Assembly (NCBI RefSeq): GCF_001424565.1
Contig: NZ_LMOL01000007.1
Coordinates: 61,347 to 125,346 of the forward strand
DNA length: 64,000 nt
Origin: Arthrobacter sp. Leaf141
GTDB lineage: Bacteria > Actinomycetota > Actinomycetes > Actinomycetales > Micrococcaceae
Reading direction: 5' to 3'
Below are positions 45,001 to 54,531 of this stretch, piece after piece. The position numbers and the translations under genes were made by a program. Every line of letters begins with the position of its first letter. Within the stretch, counting starts at the first letter, position 1. The notes beneath the pieces are model-generated. The model did no database searches. It had not been told where the DNA came from and saw only the letters and a list, made by a program, of their open reading frames with translations.

Positions 45001-45678
45001 CGGCGCTGCGGTGGCGGAGGGTGAAACTGTTACGGCCGGGTTGGCCTCAATGGACTTCACCACGGCGCCCGCCAGCGTGCCGAATTCTTCCAGTTGGGCG
45101 GCGCCGGTCAGGATGACGGTGGTGCCGCCATATTCCAGCACCATTGACTTCTCGCCCTTGCCGGTGTCCCGGAGTTCCCATTCCTGGCCGCCTGCGCTGC
45201 GGGAGCCGGTAACGGGGGCGTTGCGGGTTTCCTGGAGCAGCCAGGTGGGGTTGGCCTTGATGGTCTGGACCATGCCGATGAAGGAGCCCTTGGGCGTCAG
45301 GTAGCCCACCTCCCAGGTGGGGACCCCGCTGGACGTGCCTGCCTCCCAGCGGGCGTAATTGGCCCTGAACGCACCGCCGGTGTCCGGCGCGGCAGGTGTG
45401 AATCCTGCCACATCCGCGGCCCGGCCGGCTATTGCGGCCACGTCGATGTCCGGGCGGTAGCCATCACTCTTGGGCAGCGGGTTCATCAGGATTACCGGCA
45501 GGAACGCCGCAATGCTGACCACCAGGGCGATGATCATGCCGATCACCGAAGCGTTGGCCCGCTTGGCCGCCGCGGCCGGAATGACGGGCAAAACCTGGCT
45601 GCCGCCGTCCTGCCCGGCGGCAGACTCCCGGCCGCGGGTTTCGCTGGGTTCGGGGCTGGGGCTGGGCTTTTCCTGCAT
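44998..45678 (-). CDS. DUF4245 membrane-anchored protein
   Basis: A 226-residue protein of unknown function (Rv1100-like). A Pro/Glu/Ser-rich cytoplasmic tail of about 30 residues precedes one helix (VIGMIIALVVSIAAFLPVIL). The extracytoplasmic domain includes VPTWEVGYLTPKGSFIGMVQ and a SAGGQEWELRD motif typical of DUF4245. ATG 45678 is preferred because GGAGG is 10 nt upstream; longer upstream frames would run into the glpX control region. Divergent from glpX. Confidence 0.85.
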   Translation of the reverse strand: MQEKPSPSPEPSETRGRESAAGQDGGSQVLPVIPAAAAKRANASVIGMIIALVVSIAAFLPVILMNPLPKSDGYRPDIDVAAIAGRAADVAGFTPAAPDTGGAFRANYARWEAGTSSGVPTWEVGYLTPKGSFIGMVQTIKANPTWLLQETRNAPVTGSRSAGGQEWELRDTGKGEKSMVLEYGGTTVILTGAAQLEEFGTLAGAVVKSIEANPAVTVSPSATAAP

Positions 45679-45888
45679 TTCATTCACCCCTCCATAGTCG
45701 CCTATAGAGGCACCCTCTGCTATTCGGGACCCCCTCGGTCCGGCTCCGGCCAATCCCGGCACATTGCGGGGGCGCGTCATCCGATGCCCCGTGCCCGATG
45801 CCGCGACTATGATCGGAAGCAGAGGAATCACCGCACCGCCGCACCGGCGTTGCGGGTTTAATGATCGCCACTCGAAGAAGAGGTTCAC

Positions 45889-46926
45889 GTGTCACCAGCG
45901 TCCATGACCCAGAAATACTCCACGATCTCACCGTCCCTGGCAGTAGGCAACGACGAGCCTGACCGCAACCTGGCCCTTGAACTGGTCCGCGTCACCGAGG
46001 CCGCGGCCATCGCCGGCGGACACTGGGTAGGTTTCGGCGACAAGAATACGGCGGACGGCGCTGCCGTTGACGCCATGCGTTCCTTCCTGCAGACCGTCCA
46101 CTTCAACGGCGTTGTGGTCATCGGCGAAGGCGAAAAAGACGAAGCCCCCATGCTGTTCAACGGCGAACGCGTCGGCGACGGCACCGGCCCTGAGTGCGAC
46201 GTTGCCGTCGACCCCATCGACGGCACCCGCCTGACCGCCCTGGGCATCAACAACGCCCTGGCCGTGCTCGCCGTGGCTGAGCGCGGCTCCATGTTCGACC
46301 CCTCAGCCGTTTTCTACATGGAGAAGCTGGTCACCGGCCCCGAGGCTGCCGACATGGTGGACCTCCGCCTGCCCGTCAAGCAGAACCTGCACCTCATCGC
46401 GAAGGCCAAGGGCGTTAAGGTCAACCAGCTCAACGTGATGATCCTGGACCGTGACCGCCACCGCCCGCTGGTCGAAGAGATCCGCGAAGCCGGTGCCCGC
46501 ACCAAGTTCATCATGGACGGCGACGTTGCCGGCGCCATTGCGGCGGCCCGGTCCGGCACCGGCGTGGACGCCCTGATGGGCATCGGCGGCACCCCCGAGG
46601 GCATCGTCGCGGCCTGCGCCATCAAGTCCCTGGGCGGCGTCATCCAAGGCCGCCTGTGGCCCACCAGCGACGACGAGAAGCAGAAGGCGATCGACGCCGG
46701 CCATGACCTTGACCGCGTCCTCTCCACCAACGACCTCGTCTCAAGCGACAACTGCTACTTCGCAGCCACCGGCATCACGGACGGAGACCTGCTCAAGGGT
46801 GTCCGCTACTCCAAGGACAAGGTCCTGACCCAGTCAATCGTGATGCGGTCCAAATCCGGCACCATCCGCTTTGTGGACGGCGAGCACCAGGCCAGCAAGT
46901 GGGAAGGCTACGCCCGCAAGAGCTGA
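45889..46926 (+). CDS. glpX: Class II fructose-1,6-bisphosphatase
   Basis: Gluconeogenic phosphatase (345 residues), fructose 1,6-bisphosphate to fructose 6-phosphate. The GlpX metal site is visible as GEGEKDEAPMLFNGE near residue 85 and DVAVDPIDGTRLTALG near residue 104, and another conserved segment is LMGIGGTPEGIVAACAIKSL. GTG 45889 is preferred (AGAAGAGG 5 nt upstream); ATG 45904 is possible. In many actinobacteria this is the only FBPase, making it essential for growth on organic acids. Confidence 0.95.
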   Translation: MSPASMTQKYSTISPSLAVGNDEPDRNLALELVRVTEAAAIAGGHWVGFGDKNTADGAAVDAMRSFLQTVHFNGVVVIGEGEKDEAPMLFNGERVGDGTGPECDVAVDPIDGTRLTALGINNALAVLAVAERGSMFDPSAVFYMEKLVTGPEAADMVDLRLPVKQNLHLIAKAKGVKVNQLNVMILDRDRHRPLVEEIREAGARTKFIMDGDVAGAIAAARSGTGVDALMGIGGTPEGIVAACAIKSLGGVIQGRLWPTSDDEKQKAIDAGHDLDRVLSTNDLVSSDNCYFAATGITDGDLLKGVRYSKDKVLTQSIVMRSKSGTIRFVDGEHQASKWEGYARKS

Positions 46927-46952
46927 GCCTGCCGGCCGTAGCCGGCCCGTCC

Positions 46953-46989
46953 CGAAGCCCCGGAGTGCCCAGCGCGCCCCGGGGCTTCG
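46953..46989 (+). terminator. Terminator of glpX
   Basis: An 11-bp perfect stem (46953-46963 with 46979-46989) with a 15-nt loop lies 26 nt after the stop; only a short GTT follows. Confidence 0.75.
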
Positions 46990-47006
46990 GCGTTAACGCG
47001 TTGGTA

Positions 47007-47012
47007 TAGGGT
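47007..47012 (+). promoter_or_regulatory. -10 box for leaderless femX-like transcript
   Basis: TAGGGT (within TATAGGGTT) ends 7 nt before ATG 47020. No Shine-Dalgarno sequence is seen. Confidence 0.5.
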
Positions 47013-47019
47013 TTAAGCC

Positions 47020-48072
47020 ATGATTGTCGCTGTTGTGCCCTGTACTGACCGCACCCTGTGGGATGAGCATGTTGACCGGTTCCAGGGGCATCCGCAGCAG
47101 CTGTGGGGTTGGGGGCAGACCAAGGCCGCGCACGGTTGGTCCGTTGACCGGGTGCTCCTGGTGGCCGGCGGCACCACAGTTGGCTGCGCGCAGCTGCTGA
47201 TCCGCAGACTGCCCTTTCCCTTCAAGGCCCTGGTCTACATTCCCCGCGGGCCCATGTGCTCAGCGGCCGATGCCCCCGCAGTGCTGGACAGCCTGGCGGC
47301 GCATGCCGCAACCCGTCACGGGGGAGTGGCGCTCAGCATCGAACCTGACTGGGACGCCGACTCGGACTTCGCCGGCGCGGTGGCTGCCGCCGGGTTCCGC
47401 AAAACCGAAAACACGGTCCTGATCCCGCGGACCCTCATCCTGGACCTTGGCCGGACCGACGATGAGCTGATGGCGGACATGTCCAAGTCCACCCGCGCCA
47501 ACATCCGCAAGTCAATGCGCAGCGAGGTGGAGTTCCGGAAGGTCGCCAGCGCGGACGAACTGGAACAGGTCCTGGCGATCTACCACGAAACGGCCGAACG
47601 GGCCGGGTTCGGCATCCATGAGGACCAGTACTACCGGGACATCTTTGCCAACCTGGGCGAGGGTTCCCCGATCATCGCCGCGTTTGACGGCAGCCGGGTC
47701 CTGGCCTTTGTCTGGCTCGCCCGCAGCGGTGCCACGGCCTTCGAACTCTACGGCGGGGTGTCCGCCGAAGGGCAGAAGCAGCGGGTCAACTACGGCGTGA
47801 AGTGGGCAGCCCTGCAGGCAATGCGAGCGGACGGCTGCTCGCGGTATGACTTCAACGGCCTGCTCAACGACGGCATCTCCGATTTCAAGAAGCAGTTCGC
47901 CAAGCACGAGAACCTGCTCCTGGGCACCTGGGACAAGCCCTTGTCGCCGTTGTACCCTGCCTACGCCAAAGCCATGCCGCTGGCCAGGCGCGGCCTGCAG
48001 GGCGCCCGGCGCGCGGTGAAGGCCGCTGCTGGCCGGGTCCGGCCGGCAGCGGCCCGCCTGCTGAAGCGCTAG
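47020..48072 (+). CDS. FemABX-family peptidoglycan bridge aminoacyltransferase
   Basis: Two GNAT-like folds in 350 residues, as in FemX/MurM enzymes that add amino acids from aminoacyl-tRNA to lipid II. Features include LWGWGQTKAAHGW near residue 27, LVYIPRGPMCS near residue 73, DMSKSTRANIRKSMRSEVEF near residue 155 and the C-terminal YDFNGLLNDGISDFKKQFAK. Arthrobacter-type cell walls carry interpeptide bridges, consistent with this role, but the amino acid cannot be deduced. The C-terminal tail is strongly basic. Its stop shares the CTAG palindrome with the convergent manA stop. Confidence 0.88.
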   Translation: MIVAVVPCTDRTLWDEHVDRFQGHPQQLWGWGQTKAAHGWSVDRVLLVAGGTTVGCAQLLIRRLPFPFKALVYIPRGPMCSAADAPAVLDSLAAHAATRHGGVALSIEPDWDADSDFAGAVAAAGFRKTENTVLIPRTLILDLGRTDDELMADMSKSTRANIRKSMRSEVEFRKVASADELEQVLAIYHETAERAGFGIHEDQYYRDIFANLGEGSPIIAAFDGSRVLAFVWLARSGATAFELYGGVSAEGQKQRVNYGVKWAALQAMRADGCSRYDFNGLLNDGISDFKKQFAKHENLLLGTWDKPLSPLYPAYAKAMPLARRGLQGARRAVKAAAGRVRPAAARLLKR

Positions 48073-49328
48073 TCCCCGGCCGGAAGGCCGGTGGTCACCG
48101 CGAAGGCGAGGACTTCTTCGGTGCTGCCCGCGGCGCGGTGGACATTCACCGGCGCCTCGGCGGCCGGCAGGAACGCGCTGCCGCCGCGGGACAGGTGCAG
48201 GTCGCCCTTCGGGGAGTCCAGGTAGATGTCGCCGGCCACCACAACCACCACTGCCGCTCCCGACTGGGCTATAGGCACCGGACCCGCGTCCGGACCCAAA
48301 GCGATGCGCTGCAGGGAGAACTCCGCGAACGGAGGGCTGAAGATTTCCTGGTCCAGGCCGTTCCTGGTGGCCGCCAGCATGGGCACCGCGACGGGCTGGA
48401 AATCGATGGTCCGCAGCAGTTCGGGGACATCCACGAACTTGGGCGTCAGCCCCCCACGGAGGACGTTGTCCGATGATGCCATGACCTCCACACCCAGGCC
48501 GTGCAGGTAGGCGTGGACGTTGCCTGCCGGAAGGTAGACGGCTTCGCCGGGCTGCAGCGAAATCCGGTTCAGCAGCAGGGAGATCAGGACGCCGGGGTCG
48601 CCCGGGTATTTTTCGTTCAGGCTGACCACTGTGGCCAGTTCAGGGCGGTAGGGCTCCAGCGGCGCGCCCGAGATGAGGGCAGCTGCCACCACTGCCGTGG
48701 CCTCCGCTACCTCTCCGCCACCGGAAATCAGCCTTTCAAAGGCCGTCCGGAGGGCCTGTCCCTCGTCCGGTCCGGCCAGGTCCGCGAGCAGGGTGCCCAG
48801 CAAGGCGGGAGCAGTGCGCCCGGCCTGGTCAAAACGGCCTGCCACGTGCTGCAGGAGCTGCCGGGTCTGTTCCGGAGGCCGGAATCCGCACAGGGCCTCG
48901 AACGGCGTCAGCGCCAGGATCATTTCCGGCTTGTGGTTATCGTCGCGGTAGTTGCGGTTGGCTGCGTTGGCCGGCACGCCGGCGTCGTTCTCCCGGGCAA
49001 AACCTGAGCGCGCCTGCTCGAGGCTCGGATGCACCTGAAGGGACAGCGGCTGGGCGGCGGCCAGGATCTTGGCAAGGAACGGCAGCCGGGGACCGAAGCG
49101 GGCCACGGAACCTGCACCGAGGTGGTGCGCAGGGTCGGCGTCGATCAGCTCGTTGAGCGGCGTCGGTGTTCCATTCCTGCCGGACCGGGCCATCGACGGG
49201 GAGTCAGCGTGCGCGCCGATCCAGAGTTCGGCCTCGGGGCCGCCCGATTCGGGCCGCCCCAGCAGGGCGGCGATGGCGGTGGTCGAACCCCAGGCATAAT
49301 CCCGGAGGACGTTCTCAATTTCGTACAA
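48069..49328 (-). CDS. manA: Mannose-6-phosphate isomerase, class I
   Basis: Zinc isomerase (419 residues) interconverting fructose 6-phosphate and mannose 6-phosphate, feeding GDP-mannose and wall glycans. Conserved segments are VLRDYAWGSTTAIAALLG, EAELWIGAHADSPS, PFLAKILAAAQPLSLQVHPS (zinc Gln and His) near residue 85, NYRDDNHKPEMILAL (zinc Glu) and YLPAGNVHAYLHGLGVEVMA (zinc His) near residue 270. TTG 49328 is the only start that keeps the family N-terminus; no strong Shine-Dalgarno is seen. Convergent with the femX-like gene. Confidence 0.93.
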   Translation of the reverse strand: MYEIENVLRDYAWGSTTAIAALLGRPESGGPEAELWIGAHADSPSMARSGRNGTPTPLNELIDADPAHHLGAGSVARFGPRLPFLAKILAAAQPLSLQVHPSLEQARSGFARENDAGVPANAANRNYRDDNHKPEMILALTPFEALCGFRPPEQTRQLLQHVAGRFDQAGRTAPALLGTLLADLAGPDEGQALRTAFERLISGGGEVAEATAVVAAALISGAPLEPYRPELATVVSLNEKYPGDPGVLISLLLNRISLQPGEAVYLPAGNVHAYLHGLGVEVMASSDNVLRGGLTPKFVDVPELLRTIDFQPVAVPMLAATRNGLDQEIFSPPFAEFSLQRIALGPDAGPVPIAQSGAAVVVVVAGDIYLDSPKGDLHLSRGGSAFLPAAEAPVNVHRAAGSTEEVLAFAVTTGLPAGD

Positions 49329-49368
49329 AGCCCGTTCCGATCACTTGGTTCTGGTTTGGCTGCGCTGC

Positions 49369-51012
49369 CTAAAGCGGCGCGCAGTTGCCGTTACTGGCCA
49401 CGAGGTCCCGGATGGCCTGCTCGTTGCCCTGGCGCTTGAGTTCGTTCAGCATGGCCTCGGTAATCGGCTCGCCGTCCGGCGTGGTGGTCACCGGGACGAA
49501 GTCCGACGGCGACGGTGACTGCTGGCGGGGAAGGGCGCCGGCCGCGTAAAGGGCGGCAGGAACTCCGGCGGCCTGCACCTGGCCGGTACCGGCGGCGGGA
49601 ACTGCCATGGCGTCGTCGGCCGTCCCGGCAGCCTGCGGCCCGGCCGACGCCAGCAGCTGGTCCACGCGGGAGTGGAGTTCACCGAAGTCCGGCACCGTGG
49701 AGAAGGAGGCGTCGAAGTCCGGCGGACCGATAGTCATCCGCTTGATGTCAAGTCCCTTTGCTTTTACGGCGAGGTCCACGAAGCTGCCCAGCTGGTTGGA
49801 CGAGATGTTGGAGTCCGCCACCTGGGTTCCGGCATTGGCGATTTCCTCGAACTTGGCCAGCAGCGTGCCCGGGTCGAGCTGTTTGAGCATGGCCTGCTGG
49901 ATGCACTGCTGGCGCTGGATTCTGGCGTAGTCGTCCACAAATTCGCGGGACCGGCCGTACCAGAGCGCCAGGTCGCCGTTCAGGCGGTGTTCGCCGGCCG
50001 GAATCCAGCCCATGGGCATGCCGTGGATGCCGTTCGCCTCATCGATGACCTCACCGCTCAGCGGCACCCAGCCACCGGCCTTGATTTTGATTCCACCCAT
50101 GGCGTCGATGAGTTTGGCGAAACCTTCCATGTCCACCAGGACATAGGCCTGGACCGTGAGGCCCAGGGTGCCGGAGACGGCTTCCATGGTGGCCTGCGCC
50201 CCTGGATCAGCGACGCCGGGGTACAGGTCCGCGTATTTGTTGGTGACCTCGGTGTTGATCGCGTTGATCAGGCACTCGTCGCCGCAGTTGTAACCGTCCG
50301 GGTAGATGTCCCGCATCGGCGACCCTTCGCTGAACTGTGCGTTCTGGAAGTTCCTGGGCACCGAGATGATGGCCGTCTGGCCCGTTTTGGCATCCACGCT
50401 CAGGACGGAGAGGCTGTCCGGGCGGCGGCCGGTGCGGTCATCGCCCGCGTCTCCGCCCATCATCAGGAAGTTGTACCTGCCGTCCACCGGTTCGATGGCG
50501 GGGCCGGCAGAGAAGATACTCCCGATCGCGTTGCGGCTCACGTTGAGCAGGTAGGCGCTGTAGGCGAGGGTACCGCTGCCCAGGACCAGCGACAGGACGA
50601 GGGCAATGGCGACGCCGGGACGCGCCTTGGGCGCCAGCAGGACCGGGCGGATCAGGCGCAGGGTGTTGACAAACAGGACCGCCCAGCCGGCAGCCAGGGC
50701 GACGAGCAGGATGACCACCAGCAGTGAACCGAACTGGTTGGCCAGGATGTTGATCAGCAGGCTCCTGTTGAACACGGCAAGGAGCAGGGCAATGGCCACG
50801 AGCCCCCAGGCGCACAGGGTGACCCGCAGGGCCGTGCGGCCCAGTTTGCGGTCGCCGGCCACCAATTGCGCACTGCCCGGAACCAGGAGGGTCAGCAGCA
50901 CCAGGACAAAGGCCCGCTTGGTGCGGACCGCGGGGGCGGCGCCGGCCGGGAACCGGACGGGATCGGTCAGGCCACTGCCGGTGGCTTCGTGCTGTGCTTT
51001 GCTGCTGGCCAT
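49369..51012 (-). CDS. LytR-CpsA-Psr (LCP) family glycopolymer transferase
   Basis: Envelope protein of 547 residues that probably attaches teichoic acid-like or arabinogalactan-like polymers to peptidoglycan. Unlike simple LCP proteins it has about four N-terminal hydrophobic helices (residues 30-150). The extracytoplasmic LCP domain has the prenyl-phosphate-binding Arg/Asp residues in DDRTGRRPDSLSVLSVD, ISVPRNFQNAQF and YGRSREFVDDYARIQRQQ. Two Cys (NCGDEC) may form a disulfide. The C-terminal 110 residues are Ala/Gln/Pro-rich. It follows purE by 9 nt and is likely in the purKE unit. Rv3267 holds a related position. Confidence 0.9.
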   Translation of the reverse strand: MASSKAQHEATGSGLTDPVRFPAGAAPAVRTKRAFVLVLLTLLVPGSAQLVAGDRKLGRTALRVTLCAWGLVAIALLLAVFNRSLLINILANQFGSLLVVILLVALAAGWAVLFVNTLRLIRPVLLAPKARPGVAIALVLSLVLGSGTLAYSAYLLNVSRNAIGSIFSAGPAIEPVDGRYNFLMMGGDAGDDRTGRRPDSLSVLSVDAKTGQTAIISVPRNFQNAQFSEGSPMRDIYPDGYNCGDECLINAINTEVTNKYADLYPGVADPGAQATMEAVSGTLGLTVQAYVLVDMEGFAKLIDAMGGIKIKAGGWVPLSGEVIDEANGIHGMPMGWIPAGEHRLNGDLALWYGRSREFVDDYARIQRQQCIQQAMLKQLDPGTLLAKFEEIANAGTQVADSNISSNQLGSFVDLAVKAKGLDIKRMTIGPPDFDASFSTVPDFGELHSRVDQLLASAGPQAAGTADDAMAVPAAGTGQVQAAGVPAALYAAGALPRQQSPSPSDFVPVTTTPDGEPITEAMLNELKRQGNEQAIRDLVASNGNCAPL

Positions 51013-51021
51013 GGGCGCGTC

Positions 51022-51606
51022 CTAGTGGCTGCCCCGGGGGGAGCCCGCGGGGTCCGCGAAGACCTCGCTGACTTTCTGCCGGAGGTTTGCCCCCTTGCGG
51101 CTGGCCACGGCGTTGAGTTCCTCGGCAAATGCGAGCAGGTCGGTCCGGAGGGAGGCTGCCAGATCGTCGGTACCGGCTGCGAGGATCCGGACAGCCAGGA
51201 GGCCCGCGTTCCGGGCGCCGGCGATGGAGACGGTGGCCACCGGTACACCGGCGGGCATCTGGACGATGGAAAGGAGCGAGTCCATCCCGTCCAGGGTCTT
51301 CAAGGGAACGGGGACGCCGATCACGGGCAGCGGAGTGACGCTCGCCAGCATGCCGGGCAGGTGGGCGGCACCGCCGGCGCCGGCGATGATCACACGGAGC
51401 CCGCGTTCGTGGGCGGACTTGCCGTAACTGATCATCTCGGTGGGCATCCGGTGTGCGGAAACCACATCAGCTTCGAAGGGGATGCCGAACTCAGCCAGGG
51501 CTTCGGCCGCAGCTTCCATCACGGGCCAGTCGGAGTCGGAACCCATGACCAGTCCCACCAGGGGGGCCGCCGCCGGTGTGGCGGCGGGGTTGGCTTTGGC
51601 GCTCAT
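51022..51606 (-). CDS. purE: N5-carboxyaminoimidazole ribonucleotide mutase
   Basis: Class I PurE (194 residues), converting N5-CAIR to CAIR in purine biosynthesis. The family signatures are [13 protein letters not shown] near residue 18, [15 protein letters not shown] near residue 48 (catalytic His) and [16 protein letters not shown] near residue 74. The start overlaps the purK stop (ATGA), giving a coupled purK-purE pair. C-terminal extension is short. Confidence 0.95.
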   Translation of the reverse strand: MSAKANPAATPAAAPLVGLVMGSDSDWPVMEAAAEALAEFGIPFEADVVSAHRMPTEMISYGKSAHERGLRVIIAGAGGAAHLPGMLASVTPLPVIGVPVPLKTLDGMDSLLSIVQMPAGVPVATVSIAGARNAGLLAVRILAAGTDDLAASLRTDLLAFAEELNAVASRKGANLRQKVSEVFADPAGSPRGSH

Positions 51607-52799
51607 TGGTTCTCCTCGAATGTTTGCTGCGGTTCCCCGGCGGGGACGCGGCCATCACGGATGATGCCCGCCACCAGCGAGGCGCGGCTGCGGACGGAAT
51701 CAACGTCCGCCGCGGACGTGCCCACCAGGTTCACGTGTCCTATCTTGCGGCCCGGGCGGACCGATTTGCCGTAGCAGTGCACTTTGGCGGCCGGTTCGCT
51801 GGCCAACGCCAGGGGGAACGCCGAGAACAGGTCCTGGTTGTCGCCGCCCAGGAAGTTCTTCATCACCACTACCGGTGCCAGCACGTCGGTGGACCCGAGC
51901 GGAAGGTTCAAAACAGCCCGGAGGTGTTGCTCAAACTGGCTGGTCACCGAACCGTCCTGGGTCCAGTGGCCGGTGTTGTGCGGCCGCATGGCCAGTTCGT
52001 TGATCAGGAACCCGGGGCCGGAGCCGGGGGTTTCAAAAAGTTCGACGGCGAGGACGCCTGTCACGTTGAGTTCGGCGGCGATCCGCAGGGCCGCGTCCTC
52101 GGCAGCGGCGGCGACCTCCACCGGGATGTCCAGGGCCGGGGCAATGACTTCATCGCAGACGCCGTCAACCTGGATGGTGTGCACCACGGGCCAGGCCCGG
52201 GACTCGCCGTCCGGAGTCCGGGCCACCAGGGCCGAAAGTTCGCGGGTGAATTCCACTTTGGCCTCGGCCAGCAGCGGGCTCATGGCGGCAAACCACTCAG
52301 CGGTTTCTGCGGCTTCCTCCGCGGACGCGACAATCCGAACACCCTTGCCGTCATACCCGCCGCGGGGCATCTTCAGCACCACGGGCCAGCCGCTGTCCTC
52401 CCCGAAGGCCACCAGGTCGGCGATGCCGTCCACTGAGGCCCACGCGGGGTTGGGCAGTTCCAGCCTCTCGATGGCAGCACGCATCACCAGTTTGTCCTGG
52501 GCATGGACCAGGGCGTCCGGTCCGGGCTGGACGTTGACCCCGGCGTCCTGGAGGGCGCGCAGGTGCGCCGTGGGGACGTGCTCGTGGTCGAAGGTCAGCA
52601 CGTCCACGCCTTCGGCAAAGCCGAGCAGGGCCTGGAGGTCCTTGTAGTCACCCACCGGTGAGGTCCGGACCGCCGGGACTGCCGAAACGTCCCCGCTTTC
52701 TGCCAGGACACGGAGTTCAAAGCCGAGTGCGGTTGCGGCTGGGGCCATCATTCGGGCCAGTTGGCCGCCGCCAACCACGCCTATTACTGGAAAAGTCAC
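51603..52799 (-). CDS. purK: N5-carboxyaminoimidazole ribonucleotide synthase
   Basis: ATP-grasp enzyme (398 residues) that carboxylates AIR with bicarbonate and ATP. The N-terminal dinucleotide-like fold starts with [23 protein letters not shown]-grasp elements include [17 protein letters not shown] near residue 165 and [19 protein letters not shown] near residue 280. GTG 52799 lies 7 nt after TAGGCT, a leaderless arrangement. It is divergent from the GtrA gene. A carbonic anhydrase elsewhere in the window could supply its bicarbonate. Confidence 0.95.
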   Translation of the reverse strand: MTFPVIGVVGGGQLARMMAPAATALGFELRVLAESGDVSAVPAVRTSPVGDYKDLQALLGFAEGVDVLTFDHEHVPTAHLRALQDAGVNVQPGPDALVHAQDKLVMRAAIERLELPNPAWASVDGIADLVAFGEDSGWPVVLKMPRGGYDGKGVRIVASAEEAAETAEWFAAMSPLLAEAKVEFTRELSALVARTPDGESRAWPVVHTIQVDGVCDEVIAPALDIPVEVAAAAEDAALRIAAELNVTGVLAVELFETPGSGPGFLINELAMRPHNTGHWTQDGSVTSQFEQHLRAVLNLPLGSTDVLAPVVVMKNFLGGDNQDLFSAFPLALASEPAAKVHCYGKSVRPGRKIGHVNLVGTSAADVDSVRSRASLVAGIIRDGRVPAGEPQQTFEENQ

Positions 52800-52806
52800 A
52801 TGGGCA

Positions 52807-52812
52807 AGCCTA
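52807..52812 (-). promoter_or_regulatory. -10 box for leaderless purK transcript
   Basis: On the - strand TAGGCT ends 7 nt before GTG 52799. Confidence 0.5.
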
Positions 52813-52973
52813 CCGAAGACAGCCCGTGATCCCGGCTTCCCGGGCGCTCTACGCCGAAGATTTCCACCAATCTGCGCCGGGGAAGGCGGCGGCGGAGGGG
52901 CCGGAGGGGGTGTTTGGGGGCTAAAATAGTCGTTTGGCCGTGTGGCCCATAGTTCAGACGGCCATGGAGGGTC

Positions 52974-53534
52974 ATGTTTAGCGCACTTGCAGATCGAATC
53001 CGGGGGCTCGCCTCACTCTTTTGGCGTGAAGTTGCCAAATTCGGGGCCGTGGGCGGTGTGGCGTTTGTCATTGACTCCGCCATTTTCATCTGGCTTTTCA
53101 CGGGGCCCATGCACGGCAGCGAAGTCTGGGCCAAGGCCGTCGCCACGATCGTGGCCAGCATCTTCTCGTGGGTGGCCAACCGGTTCTGGACGTTCCGCCA
53201 TCGTAAGCAGGCCAACGTGGTGCGCGAGGCCGTCCTGTTCGCCGTGATGAACTTCGTGGGCCTGCTGATCGCCTCCGGCTGCGTGTGGTTCGCCAAGTAC
53301 GTCCTGGAACTGAACGACAAGCCCTCGCTCTTTATCGCGGGCAGCGTTGTGGGCCTTGTTCTGGGCACCATCTTCCGGTTCTTCGCCTACCGGTTCTGGG
53401 TCTTCAACGAGGAACTGGACCAGGAACCCGAGTTCTCGCACGACCATGACCTGATCGAACTCCACCACCAGCACCGCGGGCAGGCTCCGGCCGCCGATCA
53501 GGGCAGCACCCCGGGCGGACCGTCCCGGCCCTGA
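52974..53534 (+). CDS. GtrA-family membrane protein
   Basis: Four-helix membrane protein of 186 residues. GtrA-like proteins flip or carry polyprenyl-linked sugars for wall or surface glycosylation. The family pattern is FGAVGGVAFVIDSAIFIWLF near residue 25, VASIFSWVANRFWTFRHRK near residue 60 and FRFFAYRFWVFNEEL near residue 140. A hydrophilic acidic and His-containing tail of about 40 residues follows. GGAGGG is 5 nt upstream of ATG. TAAAAT at 52922-52927 is a possible -10. Equivalent to the Rv3277 position next to purK. Confidence 0.88.
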   Translation: MFSALADRIRGLASLFWREVAKFGAVGGVAFVIDSAIFIWLFTGPMHGSEVWAKAVATIVASIFSWVANRFWTFRHRKQANVVREAVLFAVMNFVGLLIASGCVWFAKYVLELNDKPSLFIAGSVVGLVLGTIFRFFAYRFWVFNEELDQEPEFSHDHDLIELHHQHRGQAPAADQGSTPGGPSRP

Positions 53535-53570
53535 TCCAGCCCGAATGCGCGCGGGCAGGGCCGCTGTGGC

Positions 53571-54269
53571 CTAGTTGCCGTGGATGCGTTCGGTAGCCAG
53601 CAGGTGGTCCGTCAGTTCAACCTCAGGTGCGGTCAGCACCACCGACCCGTCGCGCTGCCAGGCGCCCAGTGCGCCGGCAAGGGCGCCTTCCAGGCCATCC
53701 CCGGCGGCGAGGTGGATCCTTGCGCCGTCCTCGTGGGGGAGTGCGAAGCCCTCCAGCAGCCCAGCCTGGCTGTGTACCCCGCCCCCGCCGGCACGGATGG
53801 CGCAGGCCGCCGGGTCCGGCTCGGCATGGGCCATAAAGACGTCACCGTGGGAGCGCACTTCGGCGGCGTAATCCACCCAGCCTGCCGGCAGCGTGCCCGG
53901 CCAGCGCATGGCCAGGGCAGGCAGGGCAACGGCGATTACGGCGTCATACCGGCCCTCGACCGGGTCGGTGGCCGCCGTGACCAGGAAATCGGCGTCCGCC
54001 CCGTCCAGGACCGTTTCCAGACCCACCTGCCAGGCTGCCAGGGCCCACACCATTGACTTCCAGTGCGCGGGCAGGTCAAGTTTCAGCCGCATCCCGGGAG
54101 CCGCGTCCAGTTCGTCCTGGAGCAGGTTGCTGGTCTTGGCCACCCAGTTGTCCAGGACCCTGCCGGAAAGTTCCACGCGTTCGCTGTCCGGGCCGTACCA
54201 GGTAAGCCGCGGCGCTGTGGCATTGCCGGAACGGAGGCTGGTCATCAGGTGGGACGCCGGAGTAGTCAT
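53571..54269 (-). CDS. TIGR03089 family protein
   Basis: Actinobacterial protein of 232 residues, TIGR03089 family (Rv3268-like), resembling a truncated N-terminal part of an AMP-dependent synthetase. Segments include PRLTWYGPDSERVELSGRVL near residue 21, and VWALAAWQVGLETVLDGADA near residue 73. The adenylation P-loop and C-terminal lid of true acyl-CoA synthetases are missing, so catalysis is doubtful. CAGGAT 6 nt before ATG could be a weak leaderless -10, although GGAG also lies in that spacing. Function is unknown. Confidence 0.85.
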   Translation of the reverse strand: MTTPASHLMTSLRSGNATAPRLTWYGPDSERVELSGRVLDNWVAKTSNLLQDELDAAPGMRLKLDLPAHWKSMVWALAAWQVGLETVLDGADADFLVTAATDPVEGRYDAVIAVALPALAMRWPGTLPAGWVDYAAEVRSHGDVFMAHAEPDPAACAIRAGGGGVHSQAGLLEGFALPHEDGARIHLAAGDGLEGALAGALGAWQRDGSVVLTAPEVELTDHLLATERIHGN

Positions 54270-54531
54270 GACTCCATCCTGCCACCGGGCAGCCCTCCGT
54301 GCGCCAGCAGGCCGGGACCATTCCGGCGCAGGGGGCCTGTGACTTGCCTCTCACCGGAGTGACGTCCATCCCGGCGGGGCGTTGCCCGAAGGTGCCCGAT
54401 TGCCGGGAAATCAGGGCCGCAACTGCCGGGAACCGCGCTGACCTGCATGAGGGCCGCGCGACACGCCACGAAATGATCGGCGTGGCGTGCGCGCGTTGGG
54501 GGTTCGGAGTGATTATTATCCCGGCTCCGGC
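54270..54531. other. Non-coding upstream half of the whiB2 control region
   Basis: No gene is supported here. A strong hairpin-forming repeat (CACGCCACG 54462-54470 with CGTGGCGTG 54481-54489, plus five further pairs across a bulge) lies 38 nt upstream of the whiB2 -35 box. No gene points into it, so it is not an obvious terminator. Confidence 0.5.
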
